Origin: a virus | Reading direction: 5' to 3' (one strand) | DNA length: 44,753 bases | Virus record (IMG/VR): IMGVR_UViG_3300009158_001631 | Span: 1-44,753 of that record | Part shown: piece by piece, positions 18,754-27,262 of the stretch | Position numbering within the stretch: position 1 is the stretch's first letter | Layout: each line of letters begins with the position of its first letter | Position numbers and translations under genes: made by a program | The notes under the pieces: generated by a model | Told to the model about the DNA's origin: nothing | Databases searched by the model: none | The model's input: only the letters and a program-made list of their open reading frames with translations

Positions 18754-19184
18754 ACGATAAAATACACAAGGTGCTAAGCTCATCTAGATCCAAGGATGAG
18801 ATAGTTGCTTGGTGCTACCCAGATAAAAAAAGAGTTATGTATCCATACTCTCAAGTTAAAAAGAATATGGAGACGGCATATACAATCGTACAAGTATCTG
18901 CTATGCTGAATAAACATAGAGTTACAATACAGGATTATATTTTAGAGGGTAAAGTAATTACTCCAACTAAAATATATCCAATAGGAGAACCAGACAGCCA
19001 ATACTGGTCTAAGTATATGTTTAATCAAAAGAACATACTTGACATACATCAGCATATATTAGACTCAGGGCATTCTTCTGAGCTTCCTTCAAAGGCAGAA
19101 TTATTGGGGCTTCTCAAAAACAACTTTATATTGTATACTAAAACAGATGAAGGAAAATTCATTCCAATCTGGAAGGCGGAGTAA
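18699..19184 (+). CDS. HTH DNA-binding protein (excisionase/MerR-type fold)
   Basis: A 161-residue protein. Residues about 60-95 (AYTIVQVSAMLNKHRVTIQD then a basic wing-like KVITPTKIYPIG) match a MerR/excisionase-type helix-turn-helix. The first 25 residues are very basic. Located at the head of the replication module, it may regulate early genes, possibly at the palindrome at 17704-17724, or act in replication start. No integrase accompanies it, so the fold alone does not imply excision. It overlaps its upstream and downstream neighbours. Confidence 0.55.
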   Translation: MARSKRDSKPKVLRYFFLNDKIHKVLSSSRSKDEIVAWCYPDKKRVMYPYSQVKKNMETAYTIVQVSAMLNKHRVTIQDYILEGKVITPTKIYPIGEPDSQYWSKYMFNQKNILDIHQHILDSGHSSELPSKAELLGLLKNNFILYTKTDEGKFIPIWKAE

Positions 19185-19321
19185 TGGCTGAAATGGCACA
19201 GTACACACTTGAGACTGGCGCTGCAAAAAAGCGTAAGCGTGAAGCAGAAGTCGAGTACTGGAATTCTTTAAACGGTCCAGTTGTTGTTACCAAAGTTGTT
19301 GGTGACAAAGATGGCAAGTAG
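19184..19321 (+). CDS. Small basic protein of unknown function
   Basis: A 45-residue protein starting at ATG 19184 inside the upstream stop (TAATG). It has a basic patch (AAKKRKREAEVEYWNSLNGP) and a short beta-type end (VVVTKVVGDKDGK). No family recognised. It overlaps the next small gene by 11 bases, so it is probably translationally coupled. Confidence 0.5.
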   Translation: MAEMAQYTLETGAAKKRKREAEVEYWNSLNGPVVVTKVVGDKDGK

Positions 19322-19421
19322 CCGAATAGTAATATGCCCTGAATGCAATAAAGAACTTGAAGTACGATCTGATTTTGCACACATAACATTATCTAACCAT
19401 ATTAAGAAGGAGCACAAGTGA
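19311..19421 (+). CDS. Tiny C2H2-like zinc-finger protein
   Basis: A 36-residue protein from ATG 19311. CPECNKELEV at residues 9-18 and SNHIKKEHK at the end give a C-x2-C-(about 17)-H-x4-H spacing, a classical C2H2-like finger with almost nothing else in the protein. It overlaps the preceding gene and the following GTG start. Likely a DNA-binding or adaptor peptide of the early module. Confidence 0.5.
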   Translation: MASSRIVICPECNKELEVRSDFAHITLSNHIKKEHK

Positions 19422-19621
19422 CAACGAAGGTAAAGGTTGACCTATCATTTACTAGAAATCTAGGAAACTATGAGAGCATTAAAATTGGAATAGGCATTGA
19501 AGACGATGTCCGCCAAGGTGAGACGGTTGATGCTGCAACAGAAAGAGTATATGCTTTTGTTGAAAACAAGCTTATTGAAAAGACGCAAGAAGTAGAAGAA
19601 GAGCTAAAGCGTGGCAAATAG
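19418..19621 (+). CDS. Conserved-looking small protein of unknown function
   Basis: A 67-residue protein starting at GTG 19418, overlapping the upstream stop by 4 bases; AAGGAG lies 7 bases before the GTG. The layout is a beta hairpin (KVKVDLSFTRNLGNYESI) followed by a long acidic helix (RVYAFVENKLIEKTQEVEEE). I do not recognise it by name. It lies four genes before the helicase, in a run of small overlapping early genes. Confidence 0.55.
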   Translation: MTTKVKVDLSFTRNLGNYESIKIGIGIEDDVRQGETVDAATERVYAFVENKLIEKTQEVEEELKRGK

Positions 19622-19934
19622 CAAAGAGCCTTATATCCTTTTGACTCTGTATCAGAATCTATATAAGGATAAATACAATAAGGCTGTGACAATTAATAAG
19701 TTCCGTGAAAAGTGGGCTATGCAAGATGTCATTGATAGTGTAGGATATACTCGTGCAAAAGAATTACTAGAGTATTATTTTGGGCTAACTAAGAATGGGC
19801 ACCCACTTCAATTCTTCTTTTATAATTTTGACAAGATGGATTTAGTAAAGACTGAGATTGAAAAGGATAAAGAAAAGCGTCGTTTGTTACTGGAAGAAAC
19901 GAAGAAGATGGTAGAGCAAGGCGGAATAGAATGA
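19611..19934 (+). CDS. Unknown protein upstream of the helicase; possible loader
   Basis: A 107-residue protein starting at GTG 19611. It is helical, with an aromatic core (LLEYYFGLTKNGHPLQFFFY) and a highly charged C-terminal helix (KTEIEKDKEKRRLLLEETKK). It overlaps the DnaB gene by 4 bases, and phage helicase loaders often sit there. No loader motif or ATPase signature is visible, so this is only a positional suggestion. Confidence 0.5.
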   Translation: MANSKEPYILLTLYQNLYKDKYNKAVTINKFREKWAMQDVIDSVGYTRAKELLEYYFGLTKNGHPLQFFFYNFDKMDLVKTEIEKDKEKRRLLLEETKKMVEQGGIE

Positions 19935-21193
19935 ATACAGAAGCAACATTAATATCTGCTGTATGTAAGAATAAAGATATCAGTACGCTACTAGCAGACA
20001 ATGTAGACGATCTATTTACCTCCCATAAAGATATTTGGGAAGGCCTAAAGTCATATTATTATAAGTTTAAGGCTGTCCCAGAAGTTGGGATCCTTCAGGA
20101 AAAGTTTAAAGACTTTGAGCCAGTAGAGACAAAAGCCGAGACGGGTTATTATTTAGACACACTTAAGAATGAATTTTTGTCTGCAAAGCTAAAGAACATT
20201 TTATTAAAAAGCGGCTCAGCATTAAAAGAAGATGCAGCCTCAAGAGTACTAGAACAAATGCAAAGCCAACTTGCTGGTCTAAGCCGATTTACTAATAACG
20301 TAAGAGACTTAGATATTACAGATGCGGATGCTGCAATTAGGCATATGGAGTTGCTTCGTGTTAGGTCTGCCGAAATGGGTGGTTCTCCAGGCATCAAGAC
20401 GGGCTTTGAGGCCATAGATTTGGCATACCCAACAGGTATGGCTCCAGGACACCTAATCGTCGCTATCGGCTGGCCAGGGCGTGGTAAGACATGGTTTACT
20501 TCATACCTTGCCTGTAAAGCCTGGGAACAGGGATTTAAGCCAATGATTGTTTCCCTTGAAATGTCTCCAGAGAATATGCGTGACCGTATTTATACTATGC
20601 TAGGCTCTGGATTATTTAAAGCTTCTGATTTTTCAAAGGGTGATATTAATATAGATGACTTCCGTTCGTGGTCACAGAAGAAGTTCGAAAACAAGAACAG
20701 CTTTATTTTGATTTCAAACGAAGGAAATACTGAAGTTACTCCAGCAACTATTCAAGGCAAGATAGATCAGCATAAGCCAGATTTAGTTATTCTTGATTAC
20801 CATCAATTGTTTAATGATAACAAGCGAAGCAATTCTGAAGTTGAGCGTAACCGAAATGTCTCTCGTGAATTTAAGATGCTGGCAGTATCTAACAATATTC
20901 CAATTATTGATATTACTGCTGCTACTGCAGACGATGTGTCGGATCAAGACAATCCTCCTATGATGTCTCAGGTAGCTTGGTCAAAGGCAATTGAATATGA
21001 TGCCGATATGGCTATGGCAGTGCATCGATATCCAGGAACTAACATGATTGAGATTGTTTCACGCAAGAATCGACATGGACACGATTTTGGTTTATACTTA
21101 GATTGGGATATCAATAGGGGTATCGTCAAAGAGATTTATGAGAATCCATTCCAAAATAATGAATCACAAACCGATAAAAAGATTTCAGGTTAG
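19931..21193 (+). CDS. dnaB: Replicative DNA helicase, DnaB family
   Basis: A 420-residue RecA-fold hexameric helicase that unwinds the fork. The N-terminal 120 residues form a helical domain, and a RecA-like ATPase follows from about residue 150. Walker A is WPGRGKTWFT (K186, T187) and Walker B is PDLVILDYHQ (D289). LEMSPENMRDRI (about 210-220) is the family's conserved segment after Walker A. The length is slightly shorter than cellular DnaB (about 470), as usual in phages. It is followed by a primase, with which it would act at the fork. Confidence 0.93.
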   Translation: MNTEATLISAVCKNKDISTLLADNVDDLFTSHKDIWEGLKSYYYKFKAVPEVGILQEKFKDFEPVETKAETGYYLDTLKNEFLSAKLKNILLKSGSALKEDAASRVLEQMQSQLAGLSRFTNNVRDLDITDADAAIRHMELLRVRSAEMGGSPGIKTGFEAIDLAYPTGMAPGHLIVAIGWPGRGKTWFTSYLACKAWEQGFKPMIVSLEMSPENMRDRIYTMLGSGLFKASDFSKGDINIDDFRSWSQKKFENKNSFILISNEGNTEVTPATIQGKIDQHKPDLVILDYHQLFNDNKRSNSEVERNRNVSREFKMLAVSNNIPIIDITAATADDVSDQDNPPMMSQVAWSKAIEYDADMAMAVHRYPGTNMIEIVSRKNRHGHDFGLYLDWDINRGIVKEIYENPFQNNESQTDKKISG

Positions 21194-21449
21194 AGTTGAA
21201 TTTCTAGACGACTCTGATATGGTTCGTATTAAGCATCAATATGAAAGTATGCTTACGCACCAGATGAGAGATAAGGGATATCTTAGGGTACTTGACATAG
21301 ATACTAACTTTTCGGTAGAATTTGACGGTACAACATGGGTGTTCTTAATGACACTCTATGGAACATATGTGGGAAAGAGGAAGGCATGGCACTCAGAAGC
21401 AATTACGCAAGGAAAGCTGATTCCACGCAGTACGCTGTCTCGCAAGTAA
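21159..21449 (+). CDS. Small protein between helicase and primase, unknown
   Basis: About 96 residues from ATG 21159 (MNHKPIKRFQVRVEFLDDSD...); an earlier in-frame ATG at 21138 would lengthen it by seven residues inside the helicase gene. It has a beta-alpha-beta look with VRIKHQYESMLTHQMRDKGY and an aromatic strand (TTWVFLMTLYGTYVG). It overlaps both neighbours, so it may be co-translated with the replisome genes. Family not recognised. Confidence 0.5.
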   Translation: MNHKPIKRFQVRVEFLDDSDMVRIKHQYESMLTHQMRDKGYLRVLDIDTNFSVEFDGTTWVFLMTLYGTYVGKRKAWHSEAITQGKLIPRSTLSRK

Positions 21450-22378
21450 AAGCAATTGTAAAAGCTCTAGGGCTACACGAAACTTCAGAGGCAAACAATA
21501 ACCTATTAATGTATTGCCCGTTTCATTCTAATAGACATACGGCAAGCTTTAGCATTAGTTGTGAGAACGGAGCGTGGCTCTGCTACAACCCAGCATGCGG
21601 AGAGTCTGGAAACCTTGTTGAGTTAGTTAAAAGAATCTTGCACAAGAATGATTTTGAGGCCCTTAGATTTATCGGGTCTAAGCAAAACGAAGCTCTAGAA
21701 AACTTTGACGAATTGCTATCTGGGCTAATGGAAGAGAAACCAGACTTTGAAGAGTTCCCACAAGAGACTCTTGATAAACTATACTCTGAGATTTATTCAA
21801 CGGAAGAAGGCAAAGATTATTTTAAGTCTAGGGGTATAGAGTCACAATCAATTATTGATTTTAATCTAGGATACTCAAAGAATATGGGGATGGTTACTGT
21901 ACCAGTTCACAGCCCAGACGGAATTGCAATTGGAATTGTTGGCAGATCTATCGAAGGAAAATCTTTTAAGAATAGTACAAATTTGCCTAAAAGCAAAACG
22001 ATATTTAATATACATCGTGCTAAAAAAATTGGCAGTAATGTCATAGTAGTAGAGTCCAGCTTTGATGCAATCCGTGTGCACCAGGCTGGCTTTCCTAATG
22101 TTGTAGCCACTCTTGGAGGATCTTTGTCCTCAGAGCAGCAAAGGCTACTAAATAAATATTTCAGCACAATTGTAATAATGACTGATGCTGATGAGGCTGG
22201 GCGTGAGCTTGGCCTAAGTATTGCAAATAGATTAAATACAAAAGACATCTTGTGGGCTTCCTATGACTATGGTAAGATATACCCTCATGACGCAAAAGAT
22301 GTAGGAGATATGACGGATCAGGAAATACAGCAATGTATAAAAAATTCTGTTTCTCATATTGAATATGTCAGTTGGTAA
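21386..22378 (+). CDS. DNA primase, CHC2 zinc finger plus Toprim
   Basis: A 330-residue DnaG-type primase that lays RNA primers. The start at ATG 21386 is chosen for the GAGG run just upstream. A CHC2 zinc finger uses C44, H47, C66 and C71 (YCPFHSNR, then WLCYNPACGESG). The Toprim domain shows the conserved E223 (VVESSFDAI) and D267/D269 (MTDADEAGRELG). There is no helicase-binding C-terminal domain as in cellular DnaG, so it pairs with the separate helicase gene upstream. Overlaps the preceding small gene by 64 bases. Confidence 0.9.
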   Translation: MALRSNYARKADSTQYAVSQVKAIVKALGLHETSEANNNLLMYCPFHSNRHTASFSISCENGAWLCYNPACGESGNLVELVKRILHKNDFEALRFIGSKQNEALENFDELLSGLMEEKPDFEEFPQETLDKLYSEIYSTEEGKDYFKSRGIESQSIIDFNLGYSKNMGMVTVPVHSPDGIAIGIVGRSIEGKSFKNSTNLPKSKTIFNIHRAKKIGSNVIVVESSFDAIRVHQAGFPNVVATLGGSLSSEQQRLLNKYFSTIVIMTDADEAGRELGLSIANRLNTKDILWASYDYGKIYPHDAKDVGDMTDQEIQQCIKNSVSHIEYVSW

Positions 22379-22387
22379 TGCTATACT
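22359..22387 (+). promoter_or_regulatory. Promoter of the single-stranded DNA-binding protein gene
   Basis: TTGAAT (22359-22364), a 17-base spacer and TATACT (22382-22387) preceded by TGC. The start is predicted near 22394. A small inverted repeat, GATGG (22397-22401) / CCATC (22409-22413), would form a hairpin at the 5' end of the transcript, before AAGGAG and ATG 22436. The promoter overlaps the end of the primase gene and gives this abundant protein its own transcript. Confidence 0.65.
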
Positions 22388-22435
22388 AATAACACAGATG
22401 GATTTACACCATCAACTATAAACTAAGGAGATACA

Positions 22436-23107
22436 ATGGGTATCGTTAAAGGACTAAAAGGCCTAAATAAGGTCATGGATGCACCGCAACACTCAAGCGG
22501 AGATGGAGTGAAGGCTCGTTGGGCCAAGTTAGAAGATGCAGAAAGCGTGAAGGTTCGTTTCCTTCAAGAGCTTGATCCAGATTCGCCAACATACAACGAA
22601 AAGAATGGCTTAGGCTTTATTGCCGTAGAGCACACAAATCCAAAAGACTATCGCCGTAAGGCTTTATGTTCTATGGAGGACCAAGGTAAGTGTTACGGAT
22701 GTGAACAGCATCGTAAGGACTATAAGGCTGGGTGGAAAGGTCGTTCACGACTTTATACAAACGTTCTTATTGATGACGGCAAAGAAGATCCATACGTGGC
22801 AATTCTTTCTCAAGGTTCAAGCGGAAAGACAATTACACCTACACTAATTGAATACGCAGGAGAAATGGGTTCAATCACAAATCTAATGTGGCGTATCAAA
22901 CGTTCAGGAACAAAGACGGACACAAGTTATACAATCATTCCACTCGCAAAAGATGAATCACCATTTGATTCATCATCACTCGAACTGTACGATTTGGAAA
23001 CAACTGCAGTTCGTGACCTACCTTACACAGAGCAAGAAGCATTTTTTGCTGGTGAAGGCGGACACACAGAAGAAGCTTCTGCATCAAGCAGCAGCGTAGA
23101 CTGGTAA
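22436..23107 (+). CDS. Single-stranded DNA-binding protein, T4 gp32-like
   Basis: A 223-residue protein that coats single-stranded DNA at the fork and during recombination. Zinc ligands H66, C78, C86 and C89 (AVEHTN, ALCSMEDQGKCYGCEQH) follow the H-C-C-C spacing of T4 gp32. A basic aromatic core follows (YTNVLIDDGKEDPYVAIL), and the C-terminus is acidic and Ser-rich ending SSVDW, as in SSB tails that recruit partners. It has its own promoter and terminator. Many CGT arginine codons suggest high expression. Confidence 0.85.
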   Translation: MGIVKGLKGLNKVMDAPQHSSGDGVKARWAKLEDAESVKVRFLQELDPDSPTYNEKNGLGFIAVEHTNPKDYRRKALCSMEDQGKCYGCEQHRKDYKAGWKGRSRLYTNVLIDDGKEDPYVAILSQGSSGKTITPTLIEYAGEMGSITNLMWRIKRSGTKTDTSYTIIPLAKDESPFDSSSLELYDLETTAVRDLPYTEQEAFFAGEGGHTEEASASSSSVDW

Positions 23108-23118
23108 ATTAATTAGTT

Positions 23119-23142
23119 AGGGGCAGTCTATTGACTGCCCCT
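23119..23142 (+). terminator. Intrinsic terminator after ssb
   Basis: A 10-bp stem, AGGGGCAGTC (23119-23128) / GACTGCCCCT (23133-23142), with a TATT loop, 11 bases after the SSB stop. The T tract that follows is broken (ATTCTATTT), so termination may be partial. Its loop and 3' arm contain a TTGACT that looks like the -35 of the next promoter. Confidence 0.82.
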
Positions 23143-23165
23143 ATTCTATTTAGTAGACTGTTAAT
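23131..23165 (+). promoter_or_regulatory. Promoter nested in the terminator; leaderless downstream gene
   Basis: TTGACT (23131-23136) lies in the loop and 3' arm of the terminator hairpin, followed by a 17-base spacer and TAGACT (23154-23159). The ATG at 23166 is 7 nt after the -10, preceded by the same GTTAAT that precedes the leaderless gene at 12914. The -10 lacks the TG extension, but the -35 is good. Confidence 0.5.
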
Positions 23166-23372
23166 ATGAACACATACGAGATACCAGATCCTTTTGATAC
23201 TTTTGTAGCAAATAAGTATAAAGACTATAAGGGAATGCTGTATGATTTCTTTGCAAGAGAATGGCACTTGAAGGCCGCATGTTGTGGCGAAGACCTTTAT
23301 GCACCAAATAAAAAGACTATGACTAAGATAAGACTTTATCATACAAGAAATGAATGCATGGGCGGATATTAA
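23166..23372 (+). CDS. Small Cys-containing protein, WhiB-reminiscent
   Basis: A 68-residue protein with REWHLKAACCGEDLYAP at about residues 35-51, which matches the W-x3-A-x-C opening of actinobacterial WhiB iron-sulfur regulators. The rest of the WhiB signature is missing: only one further cysteine (NECMGGY) is present, so a normal four-cysteine cluster cannot form. It could be a degenerate WhiB-like protein or unrelated. It overlaps the DNA polymerase start by one base and appears to have a leaderless promoter. Confidence 0.55.
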   Translation: MNTYEIPDPFDTFVANKYKDYKGMLYDFFAREWHLKAACCGEDLYAPNKKTMTKIRLYHTRNECMGGY

Positions 23373-26300
23373 TGAGCTTTACACACCTACACGTTCACTC
23401 CTATTATTCATTAATGGATGGACTAAATTCACCTAAAGAATTATGCCAAGCAGCACTAGATGCTGGGCAAACTGCGATTGCAATTACAGACCATGGTACT
23501 CTCTCGTCACACAGAGATATGCAAATTGCCGCAAAGGAAACTGGCATTAAGCCAATTCTTGGTGTTGAGGCGTACATTTCTCCAACCGATAGGTTTGATA
23601 GATCATCTAAAACAGATAAGTCTATTCAGGCCTACAACCATATTATTTTGCTAGCGAAAAATAAAAAGGGGTTGGAGAATATAAATATTCTACAAGAACT
23701 TGCTTGGAACGAAGGCTTTTATCATAAGCCACGTATTGATAGAGAAGTTTTAAATGATTATAGCGAAGGTATTATCGTTCTCAGCGGATGTCTTAATGGA
23801 CTCATTAGTAAGGCTATCGATAAAGGTAACATGGAGGAAGCAGAACTTCTTCTCAAAGGTTTTAAACAAACTTTCGGACAAGATTTTTACGTGGAAGTGC
23901 AATCACATAACCCTATGGAGATCAACTCTGCCCTTTTAGAATTAGCAGACAAGCTTGGAATTAAAGCGGTGGCAACAGGAGATGCTCACTTTGCTAAAGA
24001 AGAAGATAGAATATTAGAAGAAGCATTACTTATCCTATCAACATCTCCTAAGTTTGATAAAGATGCTGACTTTGATATGTCTAGAAATATGAAGGATATG
24101 TTAGATAGATTTAACTATCTTTATCCTGACCGCAGAATCTCATTTCAAGATATGAATCTCTTTATTCAAAGCCGTTCTGAGATAGAGGCAGACTTTAATA
24201 AAGCTGGAATTAATCGAACAGACATCTATGAGAATACAATGGAAATTGCAGACAAGGTAGGAGAATATGACTTCTATCAGGGCCTAGACCTTCTGCCAGT
24301 CCCAAAGACAAATGCCGATGAAAGACTAAGGGAGCTTGCTGAAAGTGGCTTAGAGAGCCTTCAGAAGGCTTCAGACCCTATTTATATGGACAGGCTTAAC
24401 GAAGAGTTATCTATTATTGCTAAAAAGAATTTTGCATCCTACTTCCTAGTTGTCGGAGATATGATTAATTGGGCAAAAGAAAATGACATCCGTGTTGGCC
24501 CAGGCCGTGGTTCGGCAGCAGGCTCACTTGTGTGTTACGCACTTGGAATTACAGATGTAGATCCAATTGAATATAACCTTTTGTTTTTCAGATTTATTAA
24601 TGAAGAACGTAATGACTTTCCAGATATTGATACTGACTTTGAAGATCGTCGTCGTAAAGAGGTTAAGGATTATTTAAAGAAAAAGTTTAAGCACGTCGCC
24701 TCTATTTCCACATACACTTATTTTAAAGATAAGGGCGTTGTAAGAGATGCTGCTCGTGTGTTTATGGTGCCACTTCAAGAAGTAAATCGTGCATTAAAAA
24801 CTGTAGATACATTTGAAGACTTTATTGATTCTCCAAATACAAAAGAATTTAGAATGCGATACCCAGAAGTTGTGTGGCTGGCAGACAGACTACGTGGGCG
24901 TATTCGTTCAGTTGGAGTGCATGCTGCAGGTGTAGTTGTAGCAAAAGATGATCTAAGAAAGTTTGCACCAGTAGAGTCTCGTGAGGACTCACAAGACAAA
25001 GTCTCTGGGAGAATTCCTGTTGTTGCATACGATATGGATACAGTTGCTGATATCGGCCTAATTAAGTTAGATGCACTTGGTCTTAAGACATTGTCTGTAA
25101 TATCTGACACACTGAAATCAATCAAGGAGAGAACAGGGAAAGATATTGACCTTTCAAAACTTTCACTTGATGATCCAAAGGTTTATCAGATGCTAAGCGA
25201 CGGGTATACAAAGGGAGTTTTCCAAGCAGAAGCAACTCCATACACAAACCTATTGATTAAAATGGGTGTCGATAAGTTTGAAGATCTTGCCGCTTCAAAT
25301 GCACTTGTAAGGCCAGGAGCTATGAATACTGTAGGCGCTGCCTATATTAATAGAAAAAATGGCAATGAGGCAGTTGACTTTAGCCACACTATTATGAAGC
25401 CGTTCACCGAGAACACATATGGTGTTATTATATATCAAGAGCAAGTTATGCAGGCATGCGTACACTTGGGAGGTATGACTTGGGCAGAGGCTGATAAGGT
25501 CCGCAAGATTATTGGAAAGAAAAAAGATGCAAAAGAATTTGACCAGTTCAAGGATAAGTTTGTTATTGGGGCTTCAGAACACATTACTAAGAAAAAAGCA
25601 GAGGCGCTTTGGCACGACTTTGAAGCGCATGCTGGTTATTCTTTCAACCGTTCCCATGCTGTTGCTTACTCTATGCTTAGTTATTATACTGCTTGGCTTA
25701 AGTCCTATTATCCTCTTGAGTTCATGTTTTCAATTCTTAAAAACGAAAATGATAAAGACGCCAGAACAGAATATTTAATTGAGGCAAAAAGACTAGGCCT
25801 CAAGGTATTACTTCCACACGTTAACGAATCGGGACTTTATTTTTCTTTACAAAAAGATTCAATTAGATTTGGCCTATCTGAGATAAAATTTATTTCAGAC
25901 AATATTGCAAACAAGATAATAGAAAGAAGACCTTACAGTGATTATGCTGACTTTATTGAGAAAGCATCGAAGAAAGGTTCTGGCATTAATAGCCGTGCTA
26001 TTACTGCTCTTAACTCCATCGGCGGTGCTGCGTTCCCTGATAACAAAAGGCAAGGAAATGAAAAAGACAACTACTACGAGTATTTAGGAATTACAACATT
26101 TAATCTTGAGGGTATTCCCCCAAGAATTAAAGCGCAGGCAAGACATATTAATGAGTTTGACGACCTGGGATCATTTGTAATGTTTGGAATGGTAAAGTCT
26201 ATCAAGCGAGGAAATGGCTGGGCCAGAGTAGAACTTGTAGATGAAAGCGGAACTGTTGGTCTATTTCATACCGAACAAACTCAAATTGAAACAAACCAGA

Positions 26301-26641
26301 TGTATTTTATTTTGGTGGGGGACAATCGAATTGCAAGGTATGTTAAAGTTACCGACATAGATCCAAAGTCTAACGATCTATTTGTTGACTACCTCTATAG
26401 GAAAGAATACGATTTAGAAGAAGATGAGTATATTGTGGTAAACTTTACTCCCTACACGACCAAAGCTGGGAAACAGATGAGCCACCTAATCTTATCAAAT
26501 AGAGATAAGCAGCTCACAAGAGCTATTGCATTTCCAGCAATGTATAAAATGACACTAGCTAAAATGCGTGAGGGAATGAAGTGCAAGGTAACATTATCTA
26601 AACTGGATGATGGAACATTAAGTATCAAGGAGATAAAATGA
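23372..26641 (+). CDS. dnaE: DNA polymerase III alpha subunit (DnaE-like)
   Basis: A 1089-residue C-family replicative polymerase. ATG 23372 overlaps the upstream TAA. The N-terminal PHP domain keeps metal ligands (THLHVHSYYSL, ITDHGT, SGCLNG, GDAHF). The polymerase core has GPGRGSAAGS, the acidic FPDIDTDFED (D418, D420) and the third acidic residue D567 in LIKLDALGLKTL. The C-terminal part includes a helix-hairpin-helix-like region and an OB-like block (VELVDESGTVGLF). It is near the size of cellular DnaE (about 1160). A phage with its own DnaE copies its genome without the host replicase. Confidence 0.95.
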   Translation: MSFTHLHVHSYYSLMDGLNSPKELCQAALDAGQTAIAITDHGTLSSHRDMQIAAKETGIKPILGVEAYISPTDRFDRSSKTDKSIQAYNHIILLAKNKKGLENINILQELAWNEGFYHKPRIDREVLNDYSEGIIVLSGCLNGLISKAIDKGNMEEAELLLKGFKQTFGQDFYVEVQSHNPMEINSALLELADKLGIKAVATGDAHFAKEEDRILEEALLILSTSPKFDKDADFDMSRNMKDMLDRFNYLYPDRRISFQDMNLFIQSRSEIEADFNKAGINRTDIYENTMEIADKVGEYDFYQGLDLLPVPKTNADERLRELAESGLESLQKASDPIYMDRLNEELSIIAKKNFASYFLVVGDMINWAKENDIRVGPGRGSAAGSLVCYALGITDVDPIEYNLLFFRFINEERNDFPDIDTDFEDRRRKEVKDYLKKKFKHVASISTYTYFKDKGVVRDAARVFMVPLQEVNRALKTVDTFEDFIDSPNTKEFRMRYPEVVWLADRLRGRIRSVGVHAAGVVVAKDDLRKFAPVESREDSQDKVSGRIPVVAYDMDTVADIGLIKLDALGLKTLSVISDTLKSIKERTGKDIDLSKLSLDDPKVYQMLSDGYTKGVFQAEATPYTNLLIKMGVDKFEDLAASNALVRPGAMNTVGAAYINRKNGNEAVDFSHTIMKPFTENTYGVIIYQEQVMQACVHLGGMTWAEADKVRKIIGKKKDAKEFDQFKDKFVIGASEHITKKKAEALWHDFEAHAGYSFNRSHAVAYSMLSYYTAWLKSYYPLEFMFSILKNENDKDARTEYLIEAKRLGLKVLLPHVNESGLYFSLQKDSIRFGLSEIKFISDNIANKIIERRPYSDYADFIEKASKKGSGINSRAITALNSIGGAAFPDNKRQGNEKDNYYEYLGITTFNLEGIPPRIKAQARHINEFDDLGSFVMFGMVKSIKRGNGWARVELVDESGTVGLFHTEQTQIETNQMYFILVGDNRIARYVKVTDIDPKSNDLFVDYLYRKEYDLEEDEYIVVNFTPYTTKAGKQMSHLILSNRDKQLTRAIAFPAMYKMTLAKMREGMKCKVTLSKLDDGTLSIKEIK

Positions 26642-26889
26642 CAGAAGAGATTAAGGTATCTACTGCCGAAGAAGTATTTGGAACATTAAGCGTACCAAAG
26701 ATTTTAATTGCAGCAATACAAACGCTAGGGAAAATTGTAGTCCCAACCGATTTGTTTATAAACGCTGGAACAGAAGATCAAGAATTACAAGTTGATTACA
26801 ACTCAGATGATCAAACATTTACATTTACACTAAAGGAATTAAATGTATCAGGATTCAATAACGACCAGCTCATTGAAAGTTTCGAGTAA
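26638..26889 (+). CDS. Small protein of unknown function
   Basis: An 83-residue protein overlapping the polymerase stop (ATGA) and the next gene by 47 bases. It has a helical start (STAEEVFGTLSVPKILIAAI) and an acidic strand region (ELQVDYNSDDQTFTFTLKEL). No family recognised. Its place between DNA polymerase and a MazG-like enzyme suggests a role in early metabolism. Confidence 0.5.
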   Translation: MTEEIKVSTAEEVFGTLSVPKILIAAIQTLGKIVVPTDLFINAGTEDQELQVDYNSDDQTFTFTLKELNVSGFNNDQLIESFE

Positions 26890-27232
26890 AGAAGTAGAAC
26901 TAGTAACAGACTATGGACTTGATGTCCTTTCTGCGATTCTGCACGAGACTGCGATAGAAAAAGGGTTTTGGAACAACCCAAAGAATTTTGATGTATTTGG
27001 AAACAAGCTTGCATTAGTTCATTCAGAAGTAACAGAAGTCCTTGAAGCAATTAGAAAGAATAAGGGATCCGAAGAAATTGTTGAAGAGATGGTTGATATT
27101 CTAATTAGAACCCTTGACCTGTATGCGTCTATGCGGAATGCTGGATTTGTATCTCATAGTTTAGATGAAATTCTATTTAAGAAAATGGAAATAAATAAGG
27201 CTCGTCCAGCACTTCACGGCAATTTATTTTAA
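26843..27232 (+). CDS. MazG-like nucleoside triphosphate pyrophosphohydrolase
   Basis: A 129-residue all-alpha NTP pyrophosphatase. The metal-binding pattern is E62-x2-E65 in ALVHSEVTEVLEAI and E82-x2-D85 in VEEMVDILIRTLDL, as in MazG and dUTPase-like relatives. The ATG at 26843 has AAAGGA 5-6 bases upstream. Such enzymes clear aberrant or regulatory nucleotides, and phage versions may alter (p)ppGpp or nucleotide pools. The substrate cannot be told from sequence. Confidence 0.8.
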   Translation: MYQDSITTSSLKVSSKEVELVTDYGLDVLSAILHETAIEKGFWNNPKNFDVFGNKLALVHSEVTEVLEAIRKNKGSEEIVEEMVDILIRTLDLYASMRNAGFVSHSLDEILFKKMEINKARPALHGNLF

Positions 27233-27241
27233 TGATATAAT
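27213..27241 (+). promoter_or_regulatory. Promoter of recA
   Basis: TTCACG (27213-27218), a 17-base spacer and TATAAT (27236-27241), a perfect -10, preceded by TGA. The start is predicted near 27248, leaving a short leader with a GAGAGAG ribosome site before ATG 27263. Confidence 0.6.
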
Positions 27242-27262
27242 TGTACAAAAGAGAGAGAAAAA

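Noticed and set aside
18699-19184. An excisionase, and so lysogeny
   Set aside because: The HTH fold is shared with many regulators, and no integrase accompanies it in the window.
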